This document shows, one piece after another, positions 1 to 9,230 of a stretch of 64,000 nt of DNA (positions are counted from its first letter, which is position 1; every line of letters starts with the position of its first letter). Source of the stretch: Vibrio maerlii. Lineage in GTDB: Bacteria; Pseudomonadota; Gammaproteobacteria; Enterobacterales; Vibrionaceae. Below the pieces are notes generated by a model, which was given only the letters and a program-made list of their open reading frames with translations, was not told the origin of the DNA and did no database searches. The stretch is taken from assembly GCF_003415655.1 (NCBI RefSeq), contig NZ_QRHC01000007.1, positions 62,001 to 126,000 of the forward strand, read 5' to 3'. The position numbers were made by a program, and so were the translations under genes.

Positions 1-2028
1 GGTCATTTAGGCATTGAAGAATTGGCTGCACCCAAGGAAGCTCATTTTGCGGTACGAAATGATTGGCCCATATTGACTTCAATTCTGAACAAGGCCATTT
101 CTTCAGTTACACCTGATGAGAAAAAGCGCTTACTTGACAAGTGGATCTACCAAACTCGAAATACTGTGAAAGTTGAGACATCCCTATCTGAGAGTGAGCT
201 AAATTGGATAGAGAAGAATCAGCGGTTAGTGTTTTCACAGCCAACCAAATATGCCCCTTATTCTTACGTAGAGGACAATGGCACTCTAGGGGGGTTAGCT
301 GCTGATCTAGTGGAAGATTTCAGTAACAAGTATGAATTGCAAAGCTATTATGTGGATTACTCGAGCTGGTCAGATACCTATCAAGCCCTGTTAGATGGTG
401 AGATAGATTACATTCCTACTATCAACATTAACGAAAAAAGGAAAAGAGAAGTTCTTTTGACGGAGCCTGTATTAACTTACTATCTCACCATATTTTCTCA
501 TGACGATGGCCCCGTATTTAACAACTTGAGTGCATTATCTGGCTATCGAGTTGGGATTAGTAAGAACTCATCTGTCGCAAGGTTGTTACGGGAAACTTAC
601 CCAGATTTAAAGTATGTCACGTACAAAAACGGGGTAGACGTCTACAAAGCTCTATCAGAGGGGAAAGTTGATGCTGCTGCAGCCAGTCCACATGTTATGT
701 ACCATACAATTAACGAATATGGTTTAGAAAATATCGTAAAATCAGCAGAGACCGAGTTTAAATTTGAGCTTGCTATCGCGATACACCCTTCTAAACCTGA
801 ACTGTTAGCACTGTTTAATAAGCTAATTTTTGAATATCAAGAAGGAGAAATTGATGAGTTGATGGATAAATGGACAAAGATTAAAGTTGTTCACAGAACC
901 GACTGGTATTCAATAGCTTATTGGGGCATGGGTTTTACTTTAATAGCCATCTTATCAATAGTCCTTATATTGACTCGAAACAAAGCTAGAACAATCAAGC
1001 TACTTGCCGAAAATGACAAGCGTCTCAACAACGCGCAACGCGTGGCAAAAATAGGTAATTGGGAGCTCAACTCATCTAGACAGTTGGTCCAAATCTCTCA
1101 ACAAGTGAGAGTATTACTCGGCTTGGCAAGCGATATATCTCTTTCTCAAGAAAACTATGCGCAGTTTATTCACCCTGATGATAAAGATGGTGTTAAGGCA
1201 AGTTGGAAGCGTGCTATGAAAACGGGTATTTATCAGCATGAATACCGAATTATTGTTAATGATGAAGAACGATGGGTGAGGGAGGTGGCTGAACTTTCGT
1301 TTGATCATGATGGGCTGTTTTCATCGGCAAACGGTATTATACAAGATATCAATGAGCAGAAGTTGATAGAGTTGAAGGTAAAAGAGAACGAAGCTGAGCT
1401 TCGTGGTTTAACGTCTAAGTTACTTCATGTTCAAGAGGAAGAGCGGCGGCGCGTTGCGAGAGAGCTGCATGATGATCTTAGTCAGAGGCTAGCAGTACTC
1501 TCAATATCAATTGGTACCTTAGAACTGGACAAGACATTGTTGCCTGCAAAAGATCGCTTAAATGCGATAAAACAAGATCTTGCTTCTGTCGCTAAAGATG
1601 TTCATGGTTTATCACGACGATTGCATCCTTCTATTTTAGATGACTTGGGACTCATTGATGCTCTGAAATCAGAGATTAGTAGTTATGTCGATAGAGAAAT
1701 GATAGCGGTTCACTTTGAAACAACTGAGAACCAACTCGAATTAAGTAAACAATCTGAGCTCGGATTATTCAGGATCACTCAAGAATCACTCCGAAATATC
1801 GCGAAGTATTCTGAAGCATCGAAGGTACTTGTAACTATTAATGTTATTAATCGACATCTGATTCTGAAAATTATTGACGACGGGATCGGTTTTGATGTTA
1901 AAGAAGCGATGAAATCACCTGGACTAGGATTACAAAGCATGACGGAACGAGCTCGACTGATCAATGCAACTATTGATATTACGTCTAATGATAAAGGAAC
2001 AACCGTATCTGTTGATATGCCCGTTTAA
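1..2028 (+). CDS. Tandem-VFT, PAS, HisKA_3 sensor histidine kinase (5' truncated)
   Basis: The reading frame is open to the first base, so the gene starts outside the window. The first ~50 visible residues look like the end of one SBP_bac_3 (Venus-flytrap) domain. A second follows (about 60-295), then one membrane helix (about 305-326), a PAS domain (about 345-455) and a NarL-type kinase core. The HisKA_3 box ARELHDDLSQR carries the phospho-acceptor His near visible residue 490, and the C-terminal HATPase_c has DDGIGFD and GLGLQSM. It should sense a small periplasmic ligand. The layout recalls BvgS/EvgS sensors but with a NarL-class transmitter and no receiver. The likely partner is the NarL-type regulator at 8431-9066; this pairing is inferred from class and proximity only. 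Confidence 0.9.
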   Translation, partial: GHLGIEELAAPKEAHFAVRNDWPILTSILNKAISSVTPDEKKRLLDKWIYQTRNTVKVETSLSESELNWIEKNQRLVFSQPTKYAPYSYVEDNGTLGGLAADLVEDFSNKYELQSYYVDYSSWSDTYQALLDGEIDYIPTININEKRKREVLLTEPVLTYYLTIFSHDDGPVFNNLSALSGYRVGISKNSSVARLLRETYPDLKYVTYKNGVDVYKALSEGKVDAAAASPHVMYHTINEYGLENIVKSAETEFKFELAIAIHPSKPELLALFNKLIFEYQEGEIDELMDKWTKIKVVHRTDWYSIAYWGMGFTLIAILSIVLILTRNKARTIKLLAENDKRLNNAQRVAKIGNWELNSSRQLVQISQQVRVLLGLASDISLSQENYAQFIHPDDKDGVKASWKRAMKTGIYQHEYRIIVNDEERWVREVAELSFDHDGLFSSANGIIQDINEQKLIELKVKENEAELRGLTSKLLHVQEEERRRVARELHDDLSQRLAVLSISIGTLELDKTLLPAKDRLNAIKQDLASVAKDVHGLSRRLHPSILDDLGLIDALKSEISSYVDREMIAVHFETTENQLELSKQSELGLFRITQESLRNIAKYSEASKVLVTINVINRHLILKIIDDGIGFDVKEAMKSPGLGLQSMTERARLINATIDITSNDKGTTVSVDMPV

Positions 2029-2070
2029 TATACAGTGCATCTAGTTTCATCAAATTCTGCAATTTCAAAT

Positions 2071-2114
2071 CGTCAGGCATTATATAATCTGGGTTTTCTA
2101 TATGATGCCTGACG
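2071..2114. terminator. Bidirectional hairpin between convergent genes
   Basis: CGTCAGGCAT and ATGCCTGACG form a perfect 10-bp stem, which continues inward after one mismatch as ATATA/TATAT. It sits between the sensor kinase and the convergent DUF1254 gene. There is no strong T-run. Confidence 0.55.
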
Positions 2115-2149
2115 CAAATGTTTGTACTACGCTAATTTCCGGTCACGTA

Positions 2150-3640
2150 TCAATTCGATAGTTTTTCGAAATCACCGATAGAGAAGCTCTTGTCAAAGAA
2201 ATCTTGAGTTGGCCCATACAGACGGAAGTACACAAACCAGCCATCGTCACCAACGGTTTGAACAAAGTTACTTTCTTTGCCTTTAGGTGCTTTGTTACCG
2301 ACGTAAAGGTCAATAGAACCATCTTCATTGTATTGAAGGTCATCCATACGACTACTTAGGTTGATATCTGAGACTTCTGTACCTCCGTTGTCGTATGGAC
2401 GACGGGTGTTTTCACTGTACAGAGTTAAAGACCAGAATTGTGAAACTGGCACGCCTGCAGGAACATGCAATTTGTATGTTTCATCTGCGCGCAATAATTG
2501 GCCGTTGTTATCAAACTTAGTGGTCATGTAGACCTGACCTTTACCTGGGGTTGGGTTTACCATACCTTCAGATGATGTTACCGCTTCATAGAACCAAACT
2601 GCACGCTCATCTAACTCCACTTTCTCTTCAGTGATTTGTGGCACTGTGAAGTCAAAGCTCTTGTACCAGCTAGTCTCTTCCCAATATGGTTCACTGAAAC
2701 GTGGTTTAGTTTGTAGGTTACGCAGCATAAGTTCGCCCATGGCTGCACCTTTTTCGAGTATTTCAATTTGGCGCTCGGTTGGATTGAACTCTTGACCTTT
2801 TGCAATACCTAGTGGCTCTAGCAAGGCTGCAAAAATCTTATCTTGCTCGCGAGTAGGCTCTTCTTGATAGATTTCACTCAGCAGTTTCCAAAACTCAAGG
2901 CCACGAGGTGCAGTTGCCGACCATTCTTTGTCTACACCTTCAATAAAGTTGGCTTTTTTTGCAGGCTGACCAACACGAGAAATTGACATGGTATCTTTAA
3001 CATACTGCCCAAACTCTGGCGCAGGGTTTAAGATACGTAAGCCAACAAACACGCTGTTGGTTTCTGATTGGATCACGAAGTCCGCTTTCCCTTCGTACTT
3101 TGTCAGATCATCTTCAGGGCCTACGATAATGTAAGTCCCACCTTGGCCTCGGTCTGGTCCAGTTAAACCAAGATCAACAACTGGTTTTTGCCACAGGTTT
3201 AATACCATGCCGGCAAGTTTACCTTCAGGTACCGTAGTGATGATTGGTCCATCTTTCAAGCTAACAAAGTTAATGATGTATGGTGTAGTGAGGTTCGCAG
3301 TAACGATCCCTCGCTTTTCTTTCATGCTGTTGTATACAACAAAATCACCTAGTTCGGTTGCACCAAAGGCTTCATCTTGCGCCTTATCCCATTGCTTATA
3401 AGACACAATAGGTGTGGCCCAGATGTACGCTTGAGAGGCGCGTTGAAAGTCCATGGCATCATAGATAGCTTGCTGACCTTCAGTAATGAAGTTGTGCTCA
3501 AGCTTTACCGTGCCGTATGGCGTATCAATCGTTTCATTGCCCATTAGCTTTGCATCATCTAATGCCGTTGCAGCATGCGCTGTTGTCGCTGCCAAGGCTA
3601 AAGTTATAACCGACGCTTTGAATGTTTTAATTAATTTCAT
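2150..3640 (-). CDS. Secreted DUF1254/DUF1214 protein (496 aa)
   Basis: An N-terminal signal peptide (MKLIKTFKASVITLALAATTAHA) precedes a DUF1254 domain (roughly residues 40-180) and a C-terminal DUF1214 domain (roughly 380-490, with the aromatic VSQFWSLTLYS and WFVYFRLYGP stretches). The protein is predicted to be periplasmic. The family has no established biochemical role that I can name. The start at 3640 has AGAGAG seven bases upstream. It lies 72 bp downstream of a second gene of the same architecture, so the two probably form one operon made by an old tandem duplication; the sequences have diverged widely. Confidence 0.85.
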   Translation of the reverse strand: MKLIKTFKASVITLALAATTAHAATALDDAKLMGNETIDTPYGTVKLEHNFITEGQQAIYDAMDFQRASQAYIWATPIVSYKQWDKAQDEAFGATELGDFVVYNSMKEKRGIVTANLTTPYIINFVSLKDGPIITTVPEGKLAGMVLNLWQKPVVDLGLTGPDRGQGGTYIIVGPEDDLTKYEGKADFVIQSETNSVFVGLRILNPAPEFGQYVKDTMSISRVGQPAKKANFIEGVDKEWSATAPRGLEFWKLLSEIYQEEPTREQDKIFAALLEPLGIAKGQEFNPTERQIEILEKGAAMGELMLRNLQTKPRFSEPYWEETSWYKSFDFTVPQITEEKVELDERAVWFYEAVTSSEGMVNPTPGKGQVYMTTKFDNNGQLLRADETYKLHVPAGVPVSQFWSLTLYSENTRRPYDNGGTEVSDINLSSRMDDLQYNEDGSIDLYVGNKAPKGKESNFVQTVGDDGWFVYFRLYGPTQDFFDKSFSIGDFEKLSN

Positions 3641-3712
3641 GGAATATCTCTCTAGTTACATTTGTGCTTTGGGAGCCTCTTCCCTGAGATACCCAGTTTG
3701 ATTATTCGATTA

Positions 3713-5113
3713 TTACTGTTTGTGTAATTCAGGACGAACCCACTCACCTGTGACCACTTTTGCGTCAGGGCCATATAGACGAGCCACCATGTAGAAGTAA
3801 CCATCTGGAGAAGGAAGCCAGTTCTTAACCGCAACATCACCGCTTGGTTTTTGGTTACTGATGGTAATAGTTAAGCCACCGTCTTCGTCATAGGTTAGCC
3901 CTTCGGTACGGTCACCTATTGAGTAGCGATCAATTTCGTTCTCGACAAGCAGTTGACTTGGTAACTGGTACATAGTGAATGACCAGAACTGGCTTACAGG
4001 AGGTAGTTCTTCTTTAGAGAAATGAATGGTGTACGTGTTTTCACCACTTAGACGCTGTTTGGCATCATCAATCTGGTAAGAGAAGTAAACCGCCTCAGAT
4101 TCATTCATGCCATATAGACCCAGGAGAGTACCGATAGCACGAGCTTCATATTTATCATCACCTAGTGATTCGTAGTAAGCACGATCACCGAAGATACCTA
4201 TGTTAGATTTGTTGGTTTTACCGCGCTTTTTAAGCTTGGCAAATGCGTCTTGAATACCCGCGTTGATCGCGTCAACAATTTCAGAATCTACTTCATCAAT
4301 GTTGAATTCTTTACCAGCCTCTAGGCCAATTTCTTTAAACGTATTGAGAACTTCGGTTTCATAATCAGGACGGTCTTGATCAACTTGAGTTAGCAGGAAG
4401 TTCATGTACTCGATGAATTCAGCGGTTTTTGCTTTTTCATCGCTCCACACAGGAAATTCAATGTTGGCTACTGGTGCTGGCGGCTTTTCACCATTCCATG
4501 CACTAAGTGGTGTGAAATCGTACTCGCGCTGAAGCGCTTTGATGTTTGTCGTATCATCATCACCAAGAATGTTGGTACGAGTTAGCGTTCCAACGAAGTT
4601 TGATTCTACATAAAATACTTTGTCCACATCGGCCGGTTTTTCGCCGTTCCAGTTAGGACCCGCAATCAAGACTGTTTTACCTTCCATACCGCTAATGCGC
4701 GAGCCTTCAACTGTGAAGTTGTGCGTAAATAGATCCCACCATTGAAATGCATTGAATCGGCTTGCATCGTCTAGATCTGGTGTACTGAACACGATAGGTT
4801 CACGGCGAAGATCTAACCAGGCCCAAGAATAAGTAGTGTCGTTGTTTGGCGTAACTACATCGATGTCATCTGGGGTAAAAGGCTTTGAGTAGTGTTTGTA
4901 CTCTGCGAAACCACCAACATAGCCCTTGTAATCGGGGTTTTGTGTTTGGTTGTAAAGAGTTTTGTAGTTCTCAAGCATTGGGTAAGAAAAAATATACGCT
5001 TCTTCCGCGATATCTCGAGCTTGTTGCGGTGTTACAGCGTGGGCACTGAAGCCAACAGAAGCTAATGCTGCCATGGCAACGAGTGTCTTTATGCTCATTT
5101 TGAAACTAGTCAT
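3713..5113 (-). CDS. Secreted DUF1254/DUF1214 protein (466 aa), paralogue
   Basis: A signal peptide (MTSFKMSIKTLVAMAALASVGFSAHA) is followed by DUF1254 (AEEAYIFSYPMLENYKTLYNQ, TPNNDTTYSWAWLDLRREP) and C-terminal DUF1214 (VSQFWSFTMYQ, YFYMVARLYGPD). It is the promoter-proximal gene of the pair and presumably acts in the periplasm. The function of the family is unknown to me. A 624-bp gene-free stretch lies upstream, so its promoter is probably there. Confidence 0.85.
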   Translation of the reverse strand: MTSFKMSIKTLVAMAALASVGFSAHAVTPQQARDIAEEAYIFSYPMLENYKTLYNQTQNPDYKGYVGGFAEYKHYSKPFTPDDIDVVTPNNDTTYSWAWLDLRREPIVFSTPDLDDASRFNAFQWWDLFTHNFTVEGSRISGMEGKTVLIAGPNWNGEKPADVDKVFYVESNFVGTLTRTNILGDDDTTNIKALQREYDFTPLSAWNGEKPPAPVANIEFPVWSDEKAKTAEFIEYMNFLLTQVDQDRPDYETEVLNTFKEIGLEAGKEFNIDEVDSEIVDAINAGIQDAFAKLKKRGKTNKSNIGIFGDRAYYESLGDDKYEARAIGTLLGLYGMNESEAVYFSYQIDDAKQRLSGENTYTIHFSKEELPPVSQFWSFTMYQLPSQLLVENEIDRYSIGDRTEGLTYDEDGGLTITISNQKPSGDVAVKNWLPSPDGYFYMVARLYGPDAKVVTGEWVRPELHKQ

Positions 5114-5737
5114 GTGTAATTGTCCTGTTGTTTATCAATTTTTGTCAGTTCATGCGTTCGTTAGTGGTGTATTGTCTCGACAGCTAGCTGTTGCGAGGCA
5201 GTAAGGCACCTCAATCTTCTTTTGGGGTTTCATAGCCTTTCGGTCATAGTCTCTGGGGTTGCCGACGAATTTGAACATTCAAATGACGCGGTGATTTAAT
5301 TCACTGAGCTGTCATGTTTACATCTAATCTCCGAACTGAAACCTAGTTAAAGGCGGTACACTTCAAGAAAAAGTGTGCTAGTTACAAGGCTAAATATGAA
5401 TTTTTCATGAGATCTCTTCGCGGTATTTATGTTGAAACGATTAGAACATTTGAGATTTGTCCTCTATGCACAAATTGAGAGTCGCAATGGCATATACGGA
5501 TTCAGTTTCTCAATATGTGACTCTAACTGCTAGACGTAGAGGCTAGTCATTTATCCAGATGCTAGTCCCCAAGATTAAATTTTAAAATCACTAAGCGTAT
5601 GTATTGTTTAAAGCTTGAAATAACAATTTATGAAATAGTCGAATTGAAATATACTTCTCGCTAAAATTTAGGTATTAGACCTATACTGAATTAATTTAGG
5701 TAATAGGTACGCTAATTTAAATTGAATATAAAAGCCT
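5114..5737. other. 624-bp intergenic region, no gene seen
   Basis: This AT-rich stretch lies upstream of the DUF1254 pair and downstream of the HlyD gene. I found no credible ORF. A weak match to the CTAGTA-N4-TACNAG dyad lies at 5543-5558, but it is about 430 nt from the nearest start. The region should hold the promoter of the DUF1254 pair. Confidence 0.5.
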
Positions 5738-6961
5738 TTAGATTGAGTGGATGAAATATATCTGCGCTTTCATACGAATAATGATTCCTCTAATGACATC
5801 CAAAAAAGAGAGGAAGTGCAGGGGCTTCTCACCACTTATCCATGCAAGTCCAACTGCACCGACGGGAATGTCATAACCTTCAGGTTCATACAGTTTGAGG
5901 CGAACAAAATGGTATTTGTTTTTTACATTTTGTAGTGTAGTTTTCGAAACGGATTCTTCTCGGCCCATGCTTCCTGCCTGCGCTTCACCAGTTGCTTCAA
6001 CAATACCTTGTACCTCTGCTTTAAAGATTTTTCCTGGGTATACAGGAGAGGCAAACTCGGCTAATTGTCCCGGTTTCACATTGCGGATAGCTTGATGGTT
6101 TACTCTCATGAGTACATACTTTTCGTTGGTGTACATTTGCATCCGCGGCAAGATACCCACATATTGGCCTTCTCGAAGAATAAAATTCGTCACAAAGCCA
6201 TTCGAGGGGGCATGTACTTTCGTTTGTTTTAGATTCCAAAGAGCCTGTGCATACTCTTTTTCAGCTTTTTTAACTGAGGCCTGTGCATTGAGTACATTTA
6301 GTTTTGCCTTCTCAATGTGAATTTGAGATTCGGCTACTTTTACTTGATTACGTTCAACATCATTTTTAAGTGACAGCACTTTATTTTTAGCAAATGAAAC
6401 AAGTGCACGTTGCTCATCTAATATGCGTTCGGTAATCGTATATTGCACCTTGGCATTTTGTTCTGTGTAACGATGGAGAGTATTTGATTGAAGTTTTAGA
6501 TCATCTTGGGCTGAGAGAAGATTACTTTTCGAAATCTCTAGGTTAAGTAGTCCCATCTTGTAATTGGCTTTCGACAGTCCAACTTCTTCTTGTGCGACTT
6601 GATAGGCTACTTCAGCAGAGGCTTTATTCGCTTTCGCCTTTTGTTCATCAATCTCATAGGTCTCTGAATCTAGCTCAAAGATCAGTTGGCCTTCTTCAAT
6701 CGTTGAATTTGGCTCAATGTGGACTTTGTGAACTTTGCCTTTGATCTGAGTATTTCCTGGTCTTAGTTGGATATGAGGGGCTTGAACCACTGAACCACCA
6801 GAAAGGTCCATCGGCGTATAGTTGATTAAACCAATCCAGACAAAACCAAGCCAAAGTCCTCCACCAATATAGGCAAAGAGCTTGAATGGCTTAGTCCATG
6901 GGACGCCAAGTAGACGAAGTATATAAATGAATAGTGCCCAAATGGCTAAACCCTCTAGCAT
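5738..6961 (-). CDS. HlyD-family membrane fusion protein (YibH/YiaV-like)
   Basis: Two hydrophobic segments occur near the N-terminus (about residues 3-20 and 27-47). They are followed by a biotinyl-lipoyl-like beta segment (about 60-105), a long coiled coil (about 105-245) and a second half-lipoyl and beta-barrel region (VHAPSNGFVTNFILREGQYV). This is the layout of inner-membrane-anchored periplasmic adaptors. Its start overlaps the end of the DUF3302 gene by 7 bp; HlyD plus DUF3302 is the arrangement of E. coli yibH-yibI and yiaV-yiaW. The exported substrate is unknown, and no ABC or MFS partner is adjacent. A LysR gene is divergent. Confidence 0.88.
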   Translation of the reverse strand: MLEGLAIWALFIYILRLLGVPWTKPFKLFAYIGGGLWLGFVWIGLINYTPMDLSGGSVVQAPHIQLRPGNTQIKGKVHKVHIEPNSTIEEGQLIFELDSETYEIDEQKAKANKASAEVAYQVAQEEVGLSKANYKMGLLNLEISKSNLLSAQDDLKLQSNTLHRYTEQNAKVQYTITERILDEQRALVSFAKNKVLSLKNDVERNQVKVAESQIHIEKAKLNVLNAQASVKKAEKEYAQALWNLKQTKVHAPSNGFVTNFILREGQYVGILPRMQMYTNEKYVLMRVNHQAIRNVKPGQLAEFASPVYPGKIFKAEVQGIVEATGEAQAGSMGREESVSKTTLQNVKNKYHFVRLKLYEPEGYDIPVGAVGLAWISGEKPLHFLSFLDVIRGIIIRMKAQIYFIHSI

Positions 6962-7287
6962 GACTCACCTCCAGTTTTCTCTTTTACGTTAGACGGTTTT
7001 TCCTGCCATATTTCACGTAGGTGAATGATTGCCTTTTCAAAGTCTATAAAGGCAATGATCGTGGCAAGAACCCATACCCAATGCCAAACAAAACCAATCC
7101 AGGTCAAGATAGTAATCAGACCTATTTGACGATGTTCGGTAGCATGTGCTTTGTGAATTGGGAGTTCGTGGATCTTCCAAAATGCTATAACTGCTGCACT
7201 GATGGATAAAATCAACACGAACGCTGCGACGCCGTGAAGCACGGTATCTGCTGTGTTATTGACGAAAGGTATGCTGACGAGGCTCAT
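6955..7287 (-). CDS. DUF3302 inner-membrane protein (YibI/YiaW-like)
   Basis: The 110-aa protein has two hydrophobic helices (about residues 16-38 and 55-82) around a short loop with HELPIHKAHATEHRQ, resembling the 'HDIPYEIAKKRNH' region of YiaW/YibI. The charged tail ends in ESC. It is translationally coupled to the HlyD adaptor and probably helps assemble that adaptor. The function is not established. Confidence 0.8.
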   Translation of the reverse strand: MSLVSIPFVNNTADTVLHGVAAFVLILSISAAVIAFWKIHELPIHKAHATEHRQIGLITILTWIGFVWHWVWVLATIIAFIDFEKAIIHLREIWQEKPSNVKEKTGGESC

Positions 7288-7401
7288 AACCTGAACTCCT
7301 TGAGATAGAAACTGATCCCATTGTAAGAATTCATGGCTTGTTGATAGCTCGTATATTTCCCAGTGTTTAAGTGTATGGTTACGAGTTGGCGGAACTAAGT
7401 T

Positions 7402-7417
7402 TTAGTAAATCTCCGAG
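7402..7417. promoter_or_regulatory. Dyad motif TTAGTA-AATC-TCCGAG
   Basis: This is an imperfect member of the recurring CTAGTA-N4-TACNAG set. It lies between the divergent DUF3302/HlyD genes (114 nt away) and the LysR gene (53 nt away). Confidence 0.45.
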
Positions 7418-7470
7418 TCTTAAAGTGCGCTAACATCGCGATATGATCTTTACGTTAATTAGAGGTAAGG

Positions 7471-8370
7471 ATGATTAATATGCAAATCCATAGTCGTGAA
7501 ATTTTGTTCTTTATTGAAGTTGCTCGATATCAGAGTTTTGCGGATGCAGCTAGCAATATGAACATTCCGGCTTCGACTGTAAGCCGAAGAATTTTAGAAC
7601 TTGAAGGTAGGGTCAACCACAAGCTTTTTTATCGCTCGAAGTATGGGGTTTCCTTGAGTGAGTTTGGCGAGAAGTTCCTAGAAGCGAGTCGGGAAGTAGC
7701 CTTTAGTTTAGACAACCTAAGAAAATTACCAGATGATGCTGGAAAAAATGAAAAAGTAGTAATTATTGAGGTACTACAGTCGATTGCCGGCCTGTTAATC
7801 AACGATTTTTTGCCAAAATTTAAAAGACAACACCCTGATATAGTCGTTGATTTGAGAACACTATCATTGCGAGAGCAAGCAACAACTACTGCAGGAAATC
7901 TTAGACTACAAAATTCTTCATTTGCCCACTCTGTTTATCAGTTTATTCCTTTTATCTGTTCAAGAAAGAGCTTCTATATTCATCCGAGATTGTTAGATGA
8001 TTACCCCTCACTTCTTCATCCAAAAGATATCGACGCTTCGATGGTGCCATGTATTAGTATTCGAAATGGTGTTATTCCTAAGGACTCCTGGTTGTTTCAA
8101 GAGGAAGGGAAAGAGCATTCAATCACAATTAAGCCATCATTAATCGTTGATGATGCTATAAAAGCGAGAGATGCGGTATCGAGAGGAGTCGGGCTATCTT
8201 GGAACTATGATGTCCTTATGAAGGAACTCTTAGAGCAGGGAACTGCTATAGAGTTGTTTGATAAATGTACGAGTACACCAGAGTTTGCTTTCATAGCGTA
8301 TGAACGAAGCAAGGTACTGAATAAGGAAGAGCAAGCTTTTATCTCTGCACTTTGCGAGCACTATCAATAG
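7471..8370 (+). CDS. LysR-family transcriptional regulator
   Basis: The 299-aa protein has an N-terminal winged HTH (residues about 8-65; FADAASNMNIPASTVSRRILELE) and an effector domain of the LysR substrate-binding type. AGAGG at 7461-7465 favours the ATG at 7471 over the in-frame ATG at 7480. It is divergent from DUF3302-HlyD, so by the usual LysR logic it is a candidate regulator of that pair. The N-terminal HTH is much better conserved than the effector domain. Confidence 0.88.
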   Translation: MINMQIHSREILFFIEVARYQSFADAASNMNIPASTVSRRILELEGRVNHKLFYRSKYGVSLSEFGEKFLEASREVAFSLDNLRKLPDDAGKNEKVVIIEVLQSIAGLLINDFLPKFKRQHPDIVVDLRTLSLREQATTTAGNLRLQNSSFAHSVYQFIPFICSRKSFYIHPRLLDDYPSLLHPKDIDASMVPCISIRNGVIPKDSWLFQEEGKEHSITIKPSLIVDDAIKARDAVSRGVGLSWNYDVLMKELLEQGTAIELFDKCTSTPEFAFIAYERSKVLNKEEQAFISALCEHYQ

Positions 8371-8394
8371 AGATTCTTACGATAAAACAAATAC

Positions 8395-8417
8395 AGGCTG
8401 AGCTATTCGCTCAGCCT
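8395..8417. terminator. Bidirectional terminator hairpin
   Basis: AGGCTGAGC and GCTCAGCCT form a perfect 9-bp stem around TATTC, between the convergent LysR and response-regulator genes. Confidence 0.6.
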
Positions 8418-8430
8418 CGAGATAGCGTAA

Positions 8431-9066
8431 TTACACTAAGCCGTTTTTTATTGCGAATGGAACAAGTTCATTTGCGCTTTTGAGTTTCAACACTTCAACC
8501 ATTTTGTACTTATGGAACTCCACAGTACGGCTGGATACATTAAGTATATTGGCAATTTCTTTTGCTGAATGACTTTCTACGAGTAGCTGTAATACCTGAC
8601 GTTGGCGTGAAGTTAAGACATCAAGTGGGTCGCCAGAATTTCCTTGGTTGTTTTTATAGGCGTCCATGATATCTGCTGCGAGGGTTGGGGTTATATAAGT
8701 CCGGTTTACCAGTACTGTCTTGAGCGCTGTAAGGAGCTCTTCTGGAGCGGCATGTTTAAGTAGGTAACCATGAACCCCAATATCCAGTGCTTTCATTGCA
8801 TACTTTAGCTCAGGATGCATTGTGAGGAGGATTATCTTAACGTCTTTATTTGTTGCAATAATTTTCTCTGAAGCATTGAGGCCATTCATAATAGGCATCG
8901 AAATATCAGAGACAATAATATCAGGCTTTAGCTCCTTTGCCTTTTGGACAAGAGTATTACCATCTTCAACGATGGCAATGACTTCGTACTCATCACCAAT
9001 CAAGTTCTTTATCCCTTCAGCAACCATTGTGTGGTCATCTGCTAGAAGAACAGTCTTCTTCAACAT
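8431..9066 (-). CDS. NarL/FixJ-type response regulator
   Basis: The 211-aa protein has a receiver domain (1-120) with the acidic pair D10-D11, the phospho-acceptor D54 (IIVSDISMP), the Thr of LLTMHP and the Lys of YLLKHA. A LuxR-type HTH occupies about 145-205 (LTSRQRQVLQLLVESHSAKEIANILNVSSRTVEFH). All residues expected for phosphorylation are present. Its natural partner class is HisKA_3, which matches the kinase at the window start. It is a candidate binder of the recurring 16-bp dyad found across 7.4-21.7 kb, one copy of which (9155-9170) lies 88 bp upstream of its start. Confidence 0.92.
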   Translation of the reverse strand: MLKKTVLLADDHTMVAEGIKNLIGDEYEVIAIVEDGNTLVQKAKELKPDIIVSDISMPIMNGLNASEKIIATNKDVKIILLTMHPELKYAMKALDIGVHGYLLKHAAPEELLTALKTVLVNRTYITPTLAADIMDAYKNNQGNSGDPLDVLTSRQRQVLQLLVESHSAKEIANILNVSSRTVEFHKYKMVEVLKLKSANELVPFAIKNGLV

Positions 9067-9154
9067 AACTCTCGAACCTTTTGAAAAACTTAGTTTAACA
9101 ATAAGTCATTATTCCAATTATGAGTAGGTTAATCGGTAATGTTGGAGCAATAAA

Positions 9155-9170
9155 CTAGTAATTCTACGAG
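9155..9170. promoter_or_regulatory. Dyad motif CTAGTA-ATTC-TACGAG
   Basis: A CTNGTA-N4-TACNAG dyad lies 60 nt upstream of the gene at 9231 and 88 nt upstream of the response regulator. The same 16-mer occurs at 15086-15101. Confidence 0.6.
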
Positions 9171-9230
9171 TTACGATGTTGACGAAATAGCGCAACAATT
9201 TGAATATAGGTAAAGAATTGGGATGAAAAA

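Noticed and set aside
3676..3692. CTGAGAT word resembling part of a TPP riboswitch
   Set aside because: The rest of the thi-box (ACCTGATCTGGATAATGCCAG) is absent and the strand is wrong for any nearby gene.
5543..5558. CTAGTC-ATTT-ATCCAG as a further regulon dyad
   Set aside because: The TA/TA core is lost and it lies about 430 nt from the nearest start in a usable direction.
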